Below are positions 51,707-60,819 of a stretch of DNA of 64,000 nucleotides, one piece after another. The position numbers were made by a program, and so were the translations under genes. The notes under the pieces were generated by a model, which worked only from the letters and a program-made list of their open reading frames with translations, searched no databases and was not told the origin of the DNA. Every line of letters starts with the position of its first letter. Position 1 is the first letter of the stretch. The stretch spans positions 62,001-126,000 of the forward strand of contig DASTKH010000041.1 in the NCBI GenBank assembly GCA_035716025.1, written 5' to 3'. Source of the stretch: JADGHE01 sp035716025. Its GTDB lineage: Bacteria > Pseudomonadota > Alphaproteobacteria > Rhizobiales > Xanthobacteraceae.

Positions 51707-53271
51707 TTTTCGGCATCATGCATGTCGCGCGCCTGGTGCGGGCCGGTTTCGTGTTCGCGCGCGAGGGCGTTTTTTCCGCGGTGGATCCTTCCCTGCTGCC
51801 GCTTCCGGCGCGCGGCGGCGTGCGGGTGCTTCGCCTGCTCGAGCGGCGCGGCGGCGGGGAAGAGCGCGCACGGCTTGCCGCCGCCCTCACGCGACTCGGA
51901 CCGAGCTATGTCAAGCTCGGCCAGTTTCTCGCGACCCGGCCGGACGTCGTGGGTGTCGCGCTCGCCCGCGATTTGGAGACGCTGCAGGATAAGATGACGC
52001 CTTTCCCGCAGGCGGCGGCGGAAGCGGCGGTTGCGCGCGCGCTCGATGCACCGCTCGCGGAGCGGTTCGCCTCGTTCGGGCCGGCGGTTGCGGCCGCGTC
52101 CATCGCGCAGGTGCATCGTGCGACGGTTTCAACGCCGGAAGGGCCGCGGGCGGTCGCCGTGAAGGTGCTGCGGCCGGGGATCGAGCGGCGCTTCCGCGCC
52201 GACCTCGCCTCGTTCTTCTACGTCGCGCGGCTTGCCGAACGTTATTCGGCGGAGGCGCGCCGCCTGCGGCTCGTCGATGTCGTCGACACGCTCGCCCGCT
52301 CGGTCGCCATGGAAATGGACCTGCGTCTCGAAGCCGCGGCCCTCTCCGAGATGGCGGAAAACACCCGCGAAGACCCGGATTTTCGCATTCCCGCGGTGGA
52401 TTGGGACCGCACGGCGCGCGAGGTCCTGACCCTCGAATGGGTTGAGGGCATCCGCCTCTCAGACCGCGAGGCGCTCATCGCCAAGGGCTACGACCTCGAA
52501 GCGCTGGCCCGCGCGGTGATGCAGAGCTTTCTACGGCACGCGCTGCGCGACGGCTTTTTCCACGCCGACATGCATCCCGGCAATCTGTTCGTCGACCGCG
52601 AGGGACGCATCGTCGCGGTGGATTTCGGCATTATGGGGCGCATTGGCCCGAAGGAACGACGCTTCCTCGCGGAAATTCTCTACGGATTTATCGCCCGCGA
52701 CTACCGCCGTACCGCCGAAGTGCATTTCGAGGCCGGTTACGTGCCGCGCGAGCACTCGGTGGACGCCTTCGCACAGGCGATCCGCGCGATCGGGGAGCCG
52801 ATCCACAACCGCACGGCCGAGGAAATCTCGATGGCCAAGCTGTTGTCGCTCCTCTTCGAGGTCACGGGCCTGTTCGACATGCGCACGCGGCCCGAGCTCA
52901 TCCTGCTGCAGAAGACCATGGTGGTGGTCGAAGGCGTGGCCCGCTCGCTCGATCCCAAGCTCGACATGTGGAAGACGGCCGAACCCGTCGTACGCGAATG
53001 GGTCGAACGGCACCTCGGGCCGGCCGGCCGGCTCGAAGGGGCGGCCGAAGGGGTCTCCGAATTCGGGCGCTTTCTCGGCGTGGTTCCGGGTCTGCTCGGT
53101 CGCGCCGGCGCGCTCGCCGATCAGCTCGACGCCATCACCCGCGACGGGCTTGTGCTGTCCCCGGAGACCGTCCAGGAAATCGGTCGGGCGGAGGCGCGGC
53201 GCAACCGCGGGCTGACAGTGGCGCTGTGGATGATCGTGCTGCTGCTTGCCGCGCGGCTGCTGTTCGATTGA
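51703..53271 (+). CDS. ubiB: UbiB atypical kinase (ubiquinone synthesis)
   Basis: The predicted protein has 522 residues. It has the KxGQ motif in SYVKLGQFLATRPDVV, VAVKVLRPGIERRFRADL with the kinase lysine, EMDLRLEAAALSEMAENTRE, the HADMHPGNLFVDREG loop and VAVDFGIMGRIGPKERR. A C-terminal membrane helix, VALWMIVLLLAARLLF (about 505-521), anchors it. UbiB-family proteins are ATPases needed for later ubiquinone steps. GTG 51703 overlaps the ubiE stop, and coaBC follows after 117 bases. Confidence 0.96.
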   Translation: MIFGIMHVARLVRAGFVFAREGVFSAVDPSLLPLPARGGVRVLRLLERRGGGEERARLAAALTRLGPSYVKLGQFLATRPDVVGVALARDLETLQDKMTPFPQAAAEAAVARALDAPLAERFASFGPAVAAASIAQVHRATVSTPEGPRAVAVKVLRPGIERRFRADLASFFYVARLAERYSAEARRLRLVDVVDTLARSVAMEMDLRLEAAALSEMAENTREDPDFRIPAVDWDRTAREVLTLEWVEGIRLSDREALIAKGYDLEALARAVMQSFLRHALRDGFFHADMHPGNLFVDREGRIVAVDFGIMGRIGPKERRFLAEILYGFIARDYRRTAEVHFEAGYVPREHSVDAFAQAIRAIGEPIHNRTAEEISMAKLLSLLFEVTGLFDMRTRPELILLQKTMVVVEGVARSLDPKLDMWKTAEPVVREWVERHLGPAGRLEGAAEGVSEFGRFLGVVPGLLGRAGALADQLDAITRDGLVLSPETVQEIGRAEARRNRGLTVALWMIVLLLAARLLFD

Positions 53272-53388
53272 GCGCGGGCCCGCGGGCGATTACATTGCCG
53301 GCGTGGCCGGCGGCGGCCGCCCCGCAAACGAAGGATTCGCGCATCCCGCGCCCCAAGAGGCCCGAACCCGTGCCGAGAGCCTGACCGA

Positions 53389-54600
53389 ATGGCATCCCCG
53401 CGCATTCTTCTCATCATCGGCGGCGGCATCGCGGCCTATAAGAGCCTCGATCTGATCCGCCGGCTGCGCGAGCGCGGGTTCGCAGTGCGCGTGGTGATGA
53501 CGAAGGCCGCGCAGGCCTTCGTGACGCCGCTTGCGGCGGGTTCCCTTGCGGGCGAACGCGCATTTGCGGATCTCTTCAGCCAGGCCGAGGAATTCGACGT
53601 CGGGCACATCCGTCTCGCCCGGGACTGCGATCTTGTTGCGGTGGCGCCGGCGACCGCCGACCTGATGGCGAAGGCGGCCCACGGCCTTGCCGACGATCTC
53701 GCCTCCGCGGTGCTGCTTGCGACGGACAGGCCGGTCCTGATGGCGCCTGCCATGAACCCGCGCATGTGGGCGCATCCGGCCACGCGCCGGAACACGGAGA
53801 CCCTCGCGCGCGACGGGGTCTCCTTCGTCGGTCCGAACGAGGGCGAGATGGCGGAGGCCGGCGAGCGCGGGCTCGGCCGCATGGCCGAGCCTGTCGAAAT
53901 CGCGGACGCTATCGTCGCCCGGCTCGCCGGGGCCCTCGCGCGGCCGCTTGCCGGCCGGCGCATTCTCGTCACCTCGGGGCCGACGCACGAGGCGATCGAT
54001 CCGGTGCGCTACATCGCCAACCGATCCTCCGGCAAGCAAGGCCACGCCATCGCGGCGGCAGCCGCGGCGGCGGGGGCCGAGGTGACGCTCGTCAGCGGCC
54101 CGGTGTCGCTCCCAGACCCGCCCAAAGTCAGGACCGTGAAGGTCGAATCCGCACGCGAAATGCTGGCCGCAGTGGAGGCCGCCCTGCCGGTCGACATCGC
54201 GGTCTTCGCCGCCGCCGTCGCGGACTGGCGGGTCGACCGGCCGGGCACGCAGAAGCTCAAGAAAGGCGAGACGGCCCCGCCGGCGCTGACCTTCGTCGAA
54301 AACCCGGACATTCTCGCCACCGTGGCGCGGCACGGGACGAGCCGCCCGCCGCTCGTCATCGGCTTTGCGGCAGAGACGGAAAACGTGATCGAGCACGCCA
54401 AGGCGAAACTCGCGCGCAAGGGCTGCGACTGGATCGTCGCCAACGACGTCTCGCGGGAGGCGGGCGTAATGGGCGGCGACAGCAACACCGTGCATCTCGT
54501 CACGCGCGCGGGCGCGGAGTCCTGGCCGACCTTGTCCAAGGACGAGGTCGCCCGCAAGCTTGTGGCCCGCATCGCCGCCGCCGTCGGAAGCCAAAGGTGA
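53389..54600 (+). CDS. coaBC: Bifunctional phosphopantothenoylcysteine decarboxylase/synthetase
   Basis: The predicted protein has 403 residues. The CoaC flavoprotein half has ILLIIGGGIAAYKSLDLIRR, DVGHIRLARDCDL and PVLMAPAMNPRMWAHPA; the CoaB half has VTSGPTHEAIDPVRYIANRS, HAIAAAAAAAGAEVTLVSGP and VIGFAAETENVIEHA. It makes phosphopantetheine from phosphopantothenate and cysteine. The stop overlaps the dut start in GTGA, an order shared by many alphaproteobacteria. Confidence 0.96.
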   Translation: MASPRILLIIGGGIAAYKSLDLIRRLRERGFAVRVVMTKAAQAFVTPLAAGSLAGERAFADLFSQAEEFDVGHIRLARDCDLVAVAPATADLMAKAAHGLADDLASAVLLATDRPVLMAPAMNPRMWAHPATRRNTETLARDGVSFVGPNEGEMAEAGERGLGRMAEPVEIADAIVARLAGALARPLAGRRILVTSGPTHEAIDPVRYIANRSSGKQGHAIAAAAAAAGAEVTLVSGPVSLPDPPKVRTVKVESAREMLAAVEAALPVDIAVFAAAVADWRVDRPGTQKLKKGETAPPALTFVENPDILATVARHGTSRPPLVIGFAAETENVIEHAKAKLARKGCDWIVANDVSREAGVMGGDSNTVHLVTRAGAESWPTLSKDEVARKLVARIAAAVGSQR

Positions 54601-55088
54601 GTGAAATCGAAGTCGCCGTCATGCGCCTGCCGCACGCGGCCGATCTGCCCTTGCCGGCCTATCAGTCCGCTTGCGCGGCCGGGCTCGACCTGCTGGCCGC
54701 GGTTGCCGCCGACGCGCCGGCCATCCTGGAACCCGGCGCCTGGGCGGCAATCCCGACCGGGATCGCGCTGGCGCTGCCCGTCGGCACCGAGGGACAGGTG
54801 CGTCCCCGCTCGGGGCTTGCCGTCCGGCATGGCGTGACCGTCCTCAATGCGCCCGGCACGATCGATGCGGATTATCGCGGCGAGGTTCAGGTGCTGCTCA
54901 TTAATCACGGCCGGGCGCCGTTCCGGGTCGAACGCGGCGCCCGCATCGCGCAGCTCGTCGTCGCGCCGGTGAGCCGCGTGAGGCTGCGTGAGACGGCGCA
55001 GCTCGGTCCGACGGCGCGCGGCGCGGGGGGCTTCGGCTCGACGGGAACGGCCGCGCCGCCCGCCGGAGGCGGCCGGGCGGTGCGGTGA
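54597..55088 (+). CDS. dut: dUTP diphosphatase
   Basis: The predicted protein has 163 residues. The five dUTPase motifs are visible in part: SACAAGLDLLAA, VRPRSGLAVRHGVTVLNAPG, TIDADYRGEVQVLLINHG, RGARIAQLVVAPV and the C-terminal RGAGGFGSTG. It converts dUTP to dUMP. GTG 54597 overlaps coaBC by four bases. The last 15 residues are a glycine, proline and arginine-rich tail. Confidence 0.95.
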   Translation: MSEIEVAVMRLPHAADLPLPAYQSACAAGLDLLAAVAADAPAILEPGAWAAIPTGIALALPVGTEGQVRPRSGLAVRHGVTVLNAPGTIDADYRGEVQVLLINHGRAPFRVERGARIAQLVVAPVSRVRLRETAQLGPTARGAGGFGSTGTAAPPAGGGRAVR

Positions 55089-55276
55089 GGTCGCGGGTTG
55101 ATGCGGCCGCGCCGCATCCGGCGCATGGCCCATAGCCGTTCACGGTCTGGACTCTTACGGGCCGAGTTTACGAAGGTTACAGTGACGTGATTCGCGCGGT
55201 GTGGCGGACGCCGCGAGAGGACTGACAAGGAACGCGCGAGGCTTGCGGCGCGTGCGTTCCGCATGGGGGCCACGGC

Positions 55277-57790
55277 ATGCCGGAAGCGATCCGGGCAGAG
55301 AGCGGACTCGAACGAGCCGATCCGCGCTGCGCGACACTTCCGAGCCTGGTGATCTCGGCGGCGCTGTCGCTTTCGGCGGGCGAGGCGCGGGCCGCGGGCC
55401 TGTCTCCCGATCTCGGCGGCTTTCTCTCCGGTCTCTACGCCCTCGACGCGCAAGGGATCGCCGCGCTGGCGATGACGCTCGGCGCGGTCGCCTTCGCGGT
55501 TCTTTCTGCCGTCCTGCTCGTCCGCATGCGCGCCCGCTGGGCGCAAGCCGTTGCCGCCGCACGGGCCGAAGCCGCCGCCCTGCGGGCGGAGGTCGATCAG
55601 GCGGCCGCCCTGCTGTCCGCCGAGCCGCAGGTGCTCGTGATCTGGCCGGCGGGGGATGACGAACCGCGCATCGTCGGTGATACCCAGATCGTGACCTCGG
55701 TGCCGATCCCGCGGCGCACGCTCGCCTTCGGCACGTGGCTGCGCCCCGACCTCGCGCAGGCGATGGAGAGCGCCGTCGCCAGTCTGCGCGAGCGCGGCGA
55801 AGCCTTTTCGATGCCGCTGACGACCCTCGGCGGGCACCACCTCGAAGCGGAGGGCAAGGCGATCGGCGGCCGGGCCGTCCTGCGCTTGCGCGACGTGAGC
55901 GGCGCAAGGCGCGCGCTGAACGAACTCGCGGCCGCACACCGCAAGCTGCTGGCAGAGATCGAGCCGTTCCGCCGCCTCATCGAAACGCTGCCGGCGCCGG
56001 TCTGGGCGCGCGCGGCGGACGGCCGCCTGCGTTGGGTCAACGCGGCCTATGCGGTGGCGGTGGAGGCCGCCGACGCCGCCGACGCGGTCGCGCGACAACT
56101 TGAACTGCTGGAGCGGCCGGCGCGCGAAGAGGCGGACCGCGCCCGCGGCCAGGGCGAGGCTTATTCCCGGCGGATGCCGGTCATCGTCGCCGGGAACCGT
56201 TGCGTGGTCGACGTTTTCGAGGCGCCGGCCGAGTCCGGCAGCGCCGGCGTGGGGATCGACGTCACGGAAGCGGAAAGCCTGCGCGTGGAGCTGGCGCGTA
56301 TGCTGGAGGCGCATCGCCGGACGCTCGACCAGCTTCCGAGCGCGGTTGCGATCTTCACGGCCAATCACCGGCTTGCCTTCTGCAATGCGGCCTATCGCAC
56401 GCTGTGGGAGCTGGACCCCGCCTTCCTCGATCAGGAGCCAACGGACAGCGCGATCCTCGACCGGCTGCGCGCGCAGCGAAAGCTACCAGAACAAGCCGAT
56501 TTTCGCGAATGGCGCAACCGGCTCTTCGAAGCCTATCATGGCCTCGAATCCAAGGAGCATTGGTGGCACCTGCCGGATGGACGGACGCTGCGCGTCGTGA
56601 CGACGCCCAATCCCGAAGGCGGCATCACCTATGTTTTCGACGACGTGACGGAAAAACTCGAGCTCGAACGCCGCTACGACGCACTGATTCGCGTGCAGGG
56701 CGAAACTCTCGACAATCTTGCGGAAGCGGTCGCGGTGTTCGGGAGCGACGGGCGGCTGCGCCTGTTCAATCCGGCGTTCTCGACCATGTGGCGCATTCCG
56801 TCGGCGCTGCTTGCCAACCGACCGCACATCGAAAACGTGGTCGAACTGTGCCGGCCGCTGCACGCGGACGCCGATTTCTGGGACCGGCTGCGCGCGGCGG
56901 TCACGAGCCTCGAAGCCCGGCTTCCGGTCGAAGGCCGCCTCGAGCGCGGTGACGGCAGCGTCATCGACTGCGCTACCCTGCCTCTGCCCGACGGCGCGAC
57001 GCTCGTGACCTTCCAGGACGTCACCGATACGGTGAATTTCGAGCGCGCGCTGCGCGAGCGCAACGATGCCCTCGAAGCCGCAGACGTGCTGAAGAACGAC
57101 TTCATCCATCATGTCTCCTACGAGCTGCGCACACCGCTCACCAACATCATCGGCTTCGCACATCTGCTGCATGACGATGCGACCGGACCCCTCACCGAGA
57201 AGCAGCGCGAGTATCTCGGCTACATTTCCTCCTCGAGCGCGGCGCTGCTCGCCATCATCAACGACATTCTCGACCTCGCCTCGATCGATGCCGGCGCGAT
57301 GCAGCTCGATCTCGGGCCGGTGGACATCCGGCGCACGATGGAAGCCGCCGCCGAGGGCGTGCTCGACCGGCTGGCGGAGCACGATCTTTCACTCAATATC
57401 CACACCCCGCACGATCTCGGCAGCTTCATCGCCGACGAACGGCGCGTGCGCCAGATTCTTTTCAACCTGCTGTCGAATGCCATCGCGTTCTCATCCCCCG
57501 GCGGCACAATCACGCTGACGGCCGAGCGGCGCGCGGATTCCATCTTGCTCTCGGTGATGGACAACGGTCGCGGCATTCCCGCCGAGATCGCCGATCGCGT
57601 GTTCGATCGCTTCGAGACGCATTCGCTCGGCTCACAGCACCGCGGCGCCGGTCTCGGCCTGTCGATCGTCCGCTCGTTCGTCGAGCTGCACGGCGGTACC
57701 GTGTCTTTGCATTCGGTCGAGGGGCAGGGCACCACCGTCACCTGCGAATTTCCGATCGATCACACGGCGCGACGCGTGGCCGCCGAATAG
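55277..57790 (+). CDS. divL: DivL-like tyrosine pseudo-histidine kinase
   Basis: The predicted protein has 837 residues. After a membrane segment near residues 61-83 come PAS-like regions: about 215-320, 330-450 (FTANHRLAFCNAAYRTLWEL) and 460-580 (FGSDGRLRLFNPAFSTMW). The dimerisation helix has HHVSYELRTPLTNIIGF: the residue where kinases have the phosphoacceptor histidine is Tyr615. The ATPase domain is otherwise complete (LFNLLSNAIAF, DNGRGIP, GAGLGLSIVRSF). A tyrosine here and the location next to tsaE are hallmarks of DivL, which controls the CckA-CtrA cell-cycle pathway in Caulobacter. The C-terminal ATPase may still bind ATP. Confidence 0.93.
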   Translation: MPEAIRAESGLERADPRCATLPSLVISAALSLSAGEARAAGLSPDLGGFLSGLYALDAQGIAALAMTLGAVAFAVLSAVLLVRMRARWAQAVAAARAEAAALRAEVDQAAALLSAEPQVLVIWPAGDDEPRIVGDTQIVTSVPIPRRTLAFGTWLRPDLAQAMESAVASLRERGEAFSMPLTTLGGHHLEAEGKAIGGRAVLRLRDVSGARRALNELAAAHRKLLAEIEPFRRLIETLPAPVWARAADGRLRWVNAAYAVAVEAADAADAVARQLELLERPAREEADRARGQGEAYSRRMPVIVAGNRCVVDVFEAPAESGSAGVGIDVTEAESLRVELARMLEAHRRTLDQLPSAVAIFTANHRLAFCNAAYRTLWELDPAFLDQEPTDSAILDRLRAQRKLPEQADFREWRNRLFEAYHGLESKEHWWHLPDGRTLRVVTTPNPEGGITYVFDDVTEKLELERRYDALIRVQGETLDNLAEAVAVFGSDGRLRLFNPAFSTMWRIPSALLANRPHIENVVELCRPLHADADFWDRLRAAVTSLEARLPVEGRLERGDGSVIDCATLPLPDGATLVTFQDVTDTVNFERALRERNDALEAADVLKNDFIHHVSYELRTPLTNIIGFAHLLHDDATGPLTEKQREYLGYISSSSAALLAIINDILDLASIDAGAMQLDLGPVDIRRTMEAAAEGVLDRLAEHDLSLNIHTPHDLGSFIADERRVRQILFNLLSNAIAFSSPGGTITLTAERRADSILLSVMDNGRGIPAEIADRVFDRFETHSLGSQHRGAGLGLSIVRSFVELHGGTVSLHSVEGQGTTVTCEFPIDHTARRVAAE

Positions 57791-57884
57791 CCGGCGGGCG
57801 GGAAAGCTTCGGCTTTCCGGTGACGCGGCGACCGGAATCGGCTACGGCTGCGGGGCCCGGAGGGGTAGCGGGAGAACGCCCCTT

Positions 57885-59423
57885 ATGCGCGCCAGCATGG
57901 CTACGATCGATCCGTTCGAGATGGTGCTTGCGGACGAGCAGGCGACGCTCAAACTCGCTGCCGAAATCGCGCCCTTGCTGCAGCCGGGCGACGTCGTCGC
58001 GCTCTGGGGCGGGCTCGGGGCCGGCAAGACCACCTTCGCGCGCGCCCTCATCCGTGCGCGTGCCGGCGATCCGCGGCTCGACGTGCCAAGTCCGACTTTC
58101 ACGCTCGTGCAGAGCTACGAACTTGCAAGCGGAACCGTCGTGCACGCGGACCTGTTCCGCCTTCGCCATCCCGAAGACCTGCGCGAACTCGGCTGGCCGG
58201 AGCTTGCCGAAGACGCCGTGCTCCTCTTGGAATGGCCGGAGCGGGCCGGCCCGCTGCTGCCGGCCGGGCGGCTCGACATTGCGCTTGCGCTTGCGCCCGA
58301 ACTCGGCCCCGAGCACCGCCGGCTGCGGATCGCGGCAAGCGGGCCGACGGCCGAGCGCATGCGCTCGCTCATCGCGTTCAAGCGGTTTCTGCAGGAGGCA
58401 GGATATGCCGAGGCCGAGCGCATTCCCATCCAGGGCGACGCGTCGACCCGCATCTACGAACGACTCAAGCGGGGTCCCCACGGCGCGATTTTGATGATCG
58501 CGCCACGCCGGCCGGACGGGCCGCCCGTGCGCAACGGCCGTCCGTACAGCGCCATTGCGCATCTTGCGGAAGACGTCGTCCCGTTCGTCGCGCTTGCCCG
58601 CGCCCTGCGTGCGCGAGGTCTCTCGGCCCCGGACATCTATGCCGCCGATCTTGCCGAAGGGTTGCTAATCCTCGAAGACCTTGGCACGGAGCCGATCGTC
58701 TCCGGCAACCCGCCGGAGCCGGTGATGGATCGCTACGCGGCGGCCGTGGACGCGCTGACCGCCCTGCACGCGCAAGTCATGCCCGACACTCTGCCGGTTG
58801 CTCCGGGCGTGGACTATCGCATCCCGCCCTACGATCTCGACGCGCTGATGATCGAGGTCGAGCTGCTGCCCGAGTGGTATCTCCCGCACCAGGGCAGCGA
58901 GCTCGCCGCGGACGCGCGGGAGGAGTTCGTCGGACTTTGGCAGGAGGCGCTGCGGCCCGCCGCGGCGGCGCAGCGCGTCTGGGTGCTGCGCGATTTCCAT
59001 TCGCCAAATCTCCTGTGGCTGCCTGACCGCGCCGGCGTTGCGCGGGTCGGCATTCTCGATTTCCAGGACGCCGTGATGGGGCCCGCCGCCTATGATCTCG
59101 TCTCACTCCTGCAGGACGCGCGGGTCGACGTGCCGCCGGCCGCCGAGGACGCGTTGCTCGGGCGCTACATGAAGGCGCGTCACGCCGCCGGCCGGCAGTT
59201 CGATATGCCGGAATTCGTCAATCTCTACGCGTTGATGGGGGCACAGCGCGCGACCAAGATTCTCGGAATTTTCGCACGGCTCGATCGCCGGGACGGCAAG
59301 CCGCACTATCTGCGGCACCTTCCGCGCGTCTGGCGCAATCTGCGGCGCTCGCTTTCCGACCCGACGCTCGCCTCGCTCAAGAAATGGTACGACCGCCACG
59401 TGCCGCCGCCGCGCCCGACATGA
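57885..59423 (+). CDS. tsaE: TsaE fused to aminoglycoside-phosphotransferase-like sugar kinase
   Basis: The predicted protein has 512 residues with two domains. Residues 1-155 are TsaE: the Walker A WGGLGAGKTT (41-50), SPTFTLVQSYEL and HADLFRLRHPEDL; TsaE supports threonylcarbamoylation of A37 in tRNA. Residues about 165-505 are a phosphotransferase with VLRDFHSPNLLWLPD as the catalytic loop and GILDFQDAVMGPAAYDLVSL as the metal-binding block. Relatives act as cell-wall amino-sugar kinases (AmgK) for peptidoglycan recycling. Fusion of the two is known in alphaproteobacteria. The gene follows divL after 94 bases and overlaps the convergent zapE gene by 47 bases. No murU-like gene follows here. 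Confidence 0.9.
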   Translation: MRASMATIDPFEMVLADEQATLKLAAEIAPLLQPGDVVALWGGLGAGKTTFARALIRARAGDPRLDVPSPTFTLVQSYELASGTVVHADLFRLRHPEDLRELGWPELAEDAVLLLEWPERAGPLLPAGRLDIALALAPELGPEHRRLRIAASGPTAERMRSLIAFKRFLQEAGYAEAERIPIQGDASTRIYERLKRGPHGAILMIAPRRPDGPPVRNGRPYSAIAHLAEDVVPFVALARALRARGLSAPDIYAADLAEGLLILEDLGTEPIVSGNPPEPVMDRYAAAVDALTALHAQVMPDTLPVAPGVDYRIPPYDLDALMIEVELLPEWYLPHQGSELAADAREEFVGLWQEALRPAAAAQRVWVLRDFHSPNLLWLPDRAGVARVGILDFQDAVMGPAAYDLVSLLQDARVDVPPAAEDALLGRYMKARHAAGRQFDMPEFVNLYALMGAQRATKILGIFARLDRRDGKPHYLRHLPRVWRNLRRSLSDPTLASLKKWYDRHVPPPRPT

Positions 59424-60609
59424 GAGTCTCGGACGAGAGCTCCTCCGGCGCTTCGGCGGTTTGCGTGCCCGCTTCCTTGGCGCCGTGCGGCAGCGCCAGA
59501 TAGGCCTGCGAGCGCATTTCGATGAGCCGGGAGGCGGTGCGTTTGAATTCGAGCACTTCCACGCCCTCGTCCGCGCGATAGAGCTCCGTCGGCTCGGCTT
59601 CGGCGGAGGCCACGATCTTCACCGCATTGTCATAGAGCGCGTCGATGAGGATGATGAAGCGCTTGGCCTCGTTGCGGCGGGCATAATCCATGACCGGAAT
59701 GCGCTCGACCACCAGCGTATGGAACTCGTGGGCGATCTTGAGGTAGTCGGCCGCGCCGAGTGGCTGGCTGCACAACTCTTCGAAGGTGAAGCGCGCAACC
59801 CCCATGGCGGCGGCCGGCACCCGCACGATGCGGCCCTTGAGATGCAGCAGCCGTTCCGTGGCAGGCTCGCCGCCGGTGAGGCGCCGCCAGGCTTTCTCGA
59901 TCTGCCTCTCGGCATCCGCGTCGGCCGGCACGTGCCAGACCGGCATGCCGGAAAGCTTTTCCAGGCGGAAATCGGTTCGCGCCTCGAGCCGCACGACCTG
60001 CATGTGTTGCTTCAACAGCCCGATGAAGGGCAGGAACAGCGCGCGGTTGAGGCCGCCCTTGTAGAGATCGTCCGGTGCGACATTGGACGTCGCGACGACG
60101 ACAACACCGAGCTCGAACAGACGCGTGAACAGGCGGCCAAGGATCATGGCGTCGGCGATGTCGGTGACGTGAAACTCGTCGAAGCACAGAAGCCAGGTCT
60201 CCTCCGCGATCTCCGCTGCTGCGAGGCGGATGGGGTCCTGGTCCTTTATCTCGCCGGCCCTGATCTTCTCGCGGAAACCCTGCACGCGCTCGTGCACGTC
60301 GAGCATGAATTCGTGGAAATGCGCGCGCCGCTTGCGCTGGACGACGCTCGATTCGAAGAAGATGTCCATCAGCATGGTCTTGCCGCGCCCGACCTCGCCG
60401 AAGACATAGAGGCCCCGAATCGGCGCGGCTTGGGCCTCGCGGCGGCCGAAAAGCCAGCCGAGGGCCGAGGATTTGCGGGCCAGCCGGTGTTCGCGGAGCG
60501 CGAGCTCCAGCGTATCGAGCTGCCGCACCACCGCCTCCTGGGCGGAATCGGGCTCGATCTCCTGGGCCGCCACGAGAGCGGCGTAACGCGCGCTGGGTTG
60601 TGCGGGCAT
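59377..60609 (-). CDS. zapE: ZapE/AFG1-type ATPase
   Basis: The predicted protein has 410 residues. The AAA domain has Walker A GEVGRGKTM (71-79), FFESSVVQRKRRAHFHEFM, Walker B LLCFDEFHVTDIADAMILGR and TSNVAPDDLYKGGLNRALF, with a C-terminal VMDYARRNEAKRFIILIDAL block; together these identify ZapE. It was linked to cell division under low oxygen in E. coli, while the mitochondrial relative AFG1 aids protein quality control. ATG 60609 is chosen because the homologous part starts near SARYAALV. Confidence 0.93.
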   Translation of the reverse strand: MPAQPSARYAALVAAQEIEPDSAQEAVVRQLDTLELALREHRLARKSSALGWLFGRREAQAAPIRGLYVFGEVGRGKTMLMDIFFESSVVQRKRRAHFHEFMLDVHERVQGFREKIRAGEIKDQDPIRLAAAEIAEETWLLCFDEFHVTDIADAMILGRLFTRLFELGVVVVATSNVAPDDLYKGGLNRALFLPFIGLLKQHMQVVRLEARTDFRLEKLSGMPVWHVPADADAERQIEKAWRRLTGGEPATERLLHLKGRIVRVPAAAMGVARFTFEELCSQPLGAADYLKIAHEFHTLVVERIPVMDYARRNEAKRFIILIDALYDNAVKIVASAEAEPTELYRADEGVEVLEFKRTASRLIEMRSQAYLALPHGAKEAGTQTAEAPEELSSETLMSGAAAARGGRTIS

Positions 60610-60819
60610 GAAACTCGGCGGGTGACCTGCTCGCGCTGCAATAGCCGCGTGCGAGGGGTCGGCGCAAGCGCCGATCGCCGCCCGCCATCCGCGGCGGCAG
60701 GGTGCCCGGATTGCATGCCGCGCCATGCACGCTTAGCATGCCCGGCGAGGACGGCGGCCAAGCGCAAGAAGCCTCGCTGAACCCAAAGCCAACGCAAAGC
60801 CCGAGGGAGCGGTTGGATC

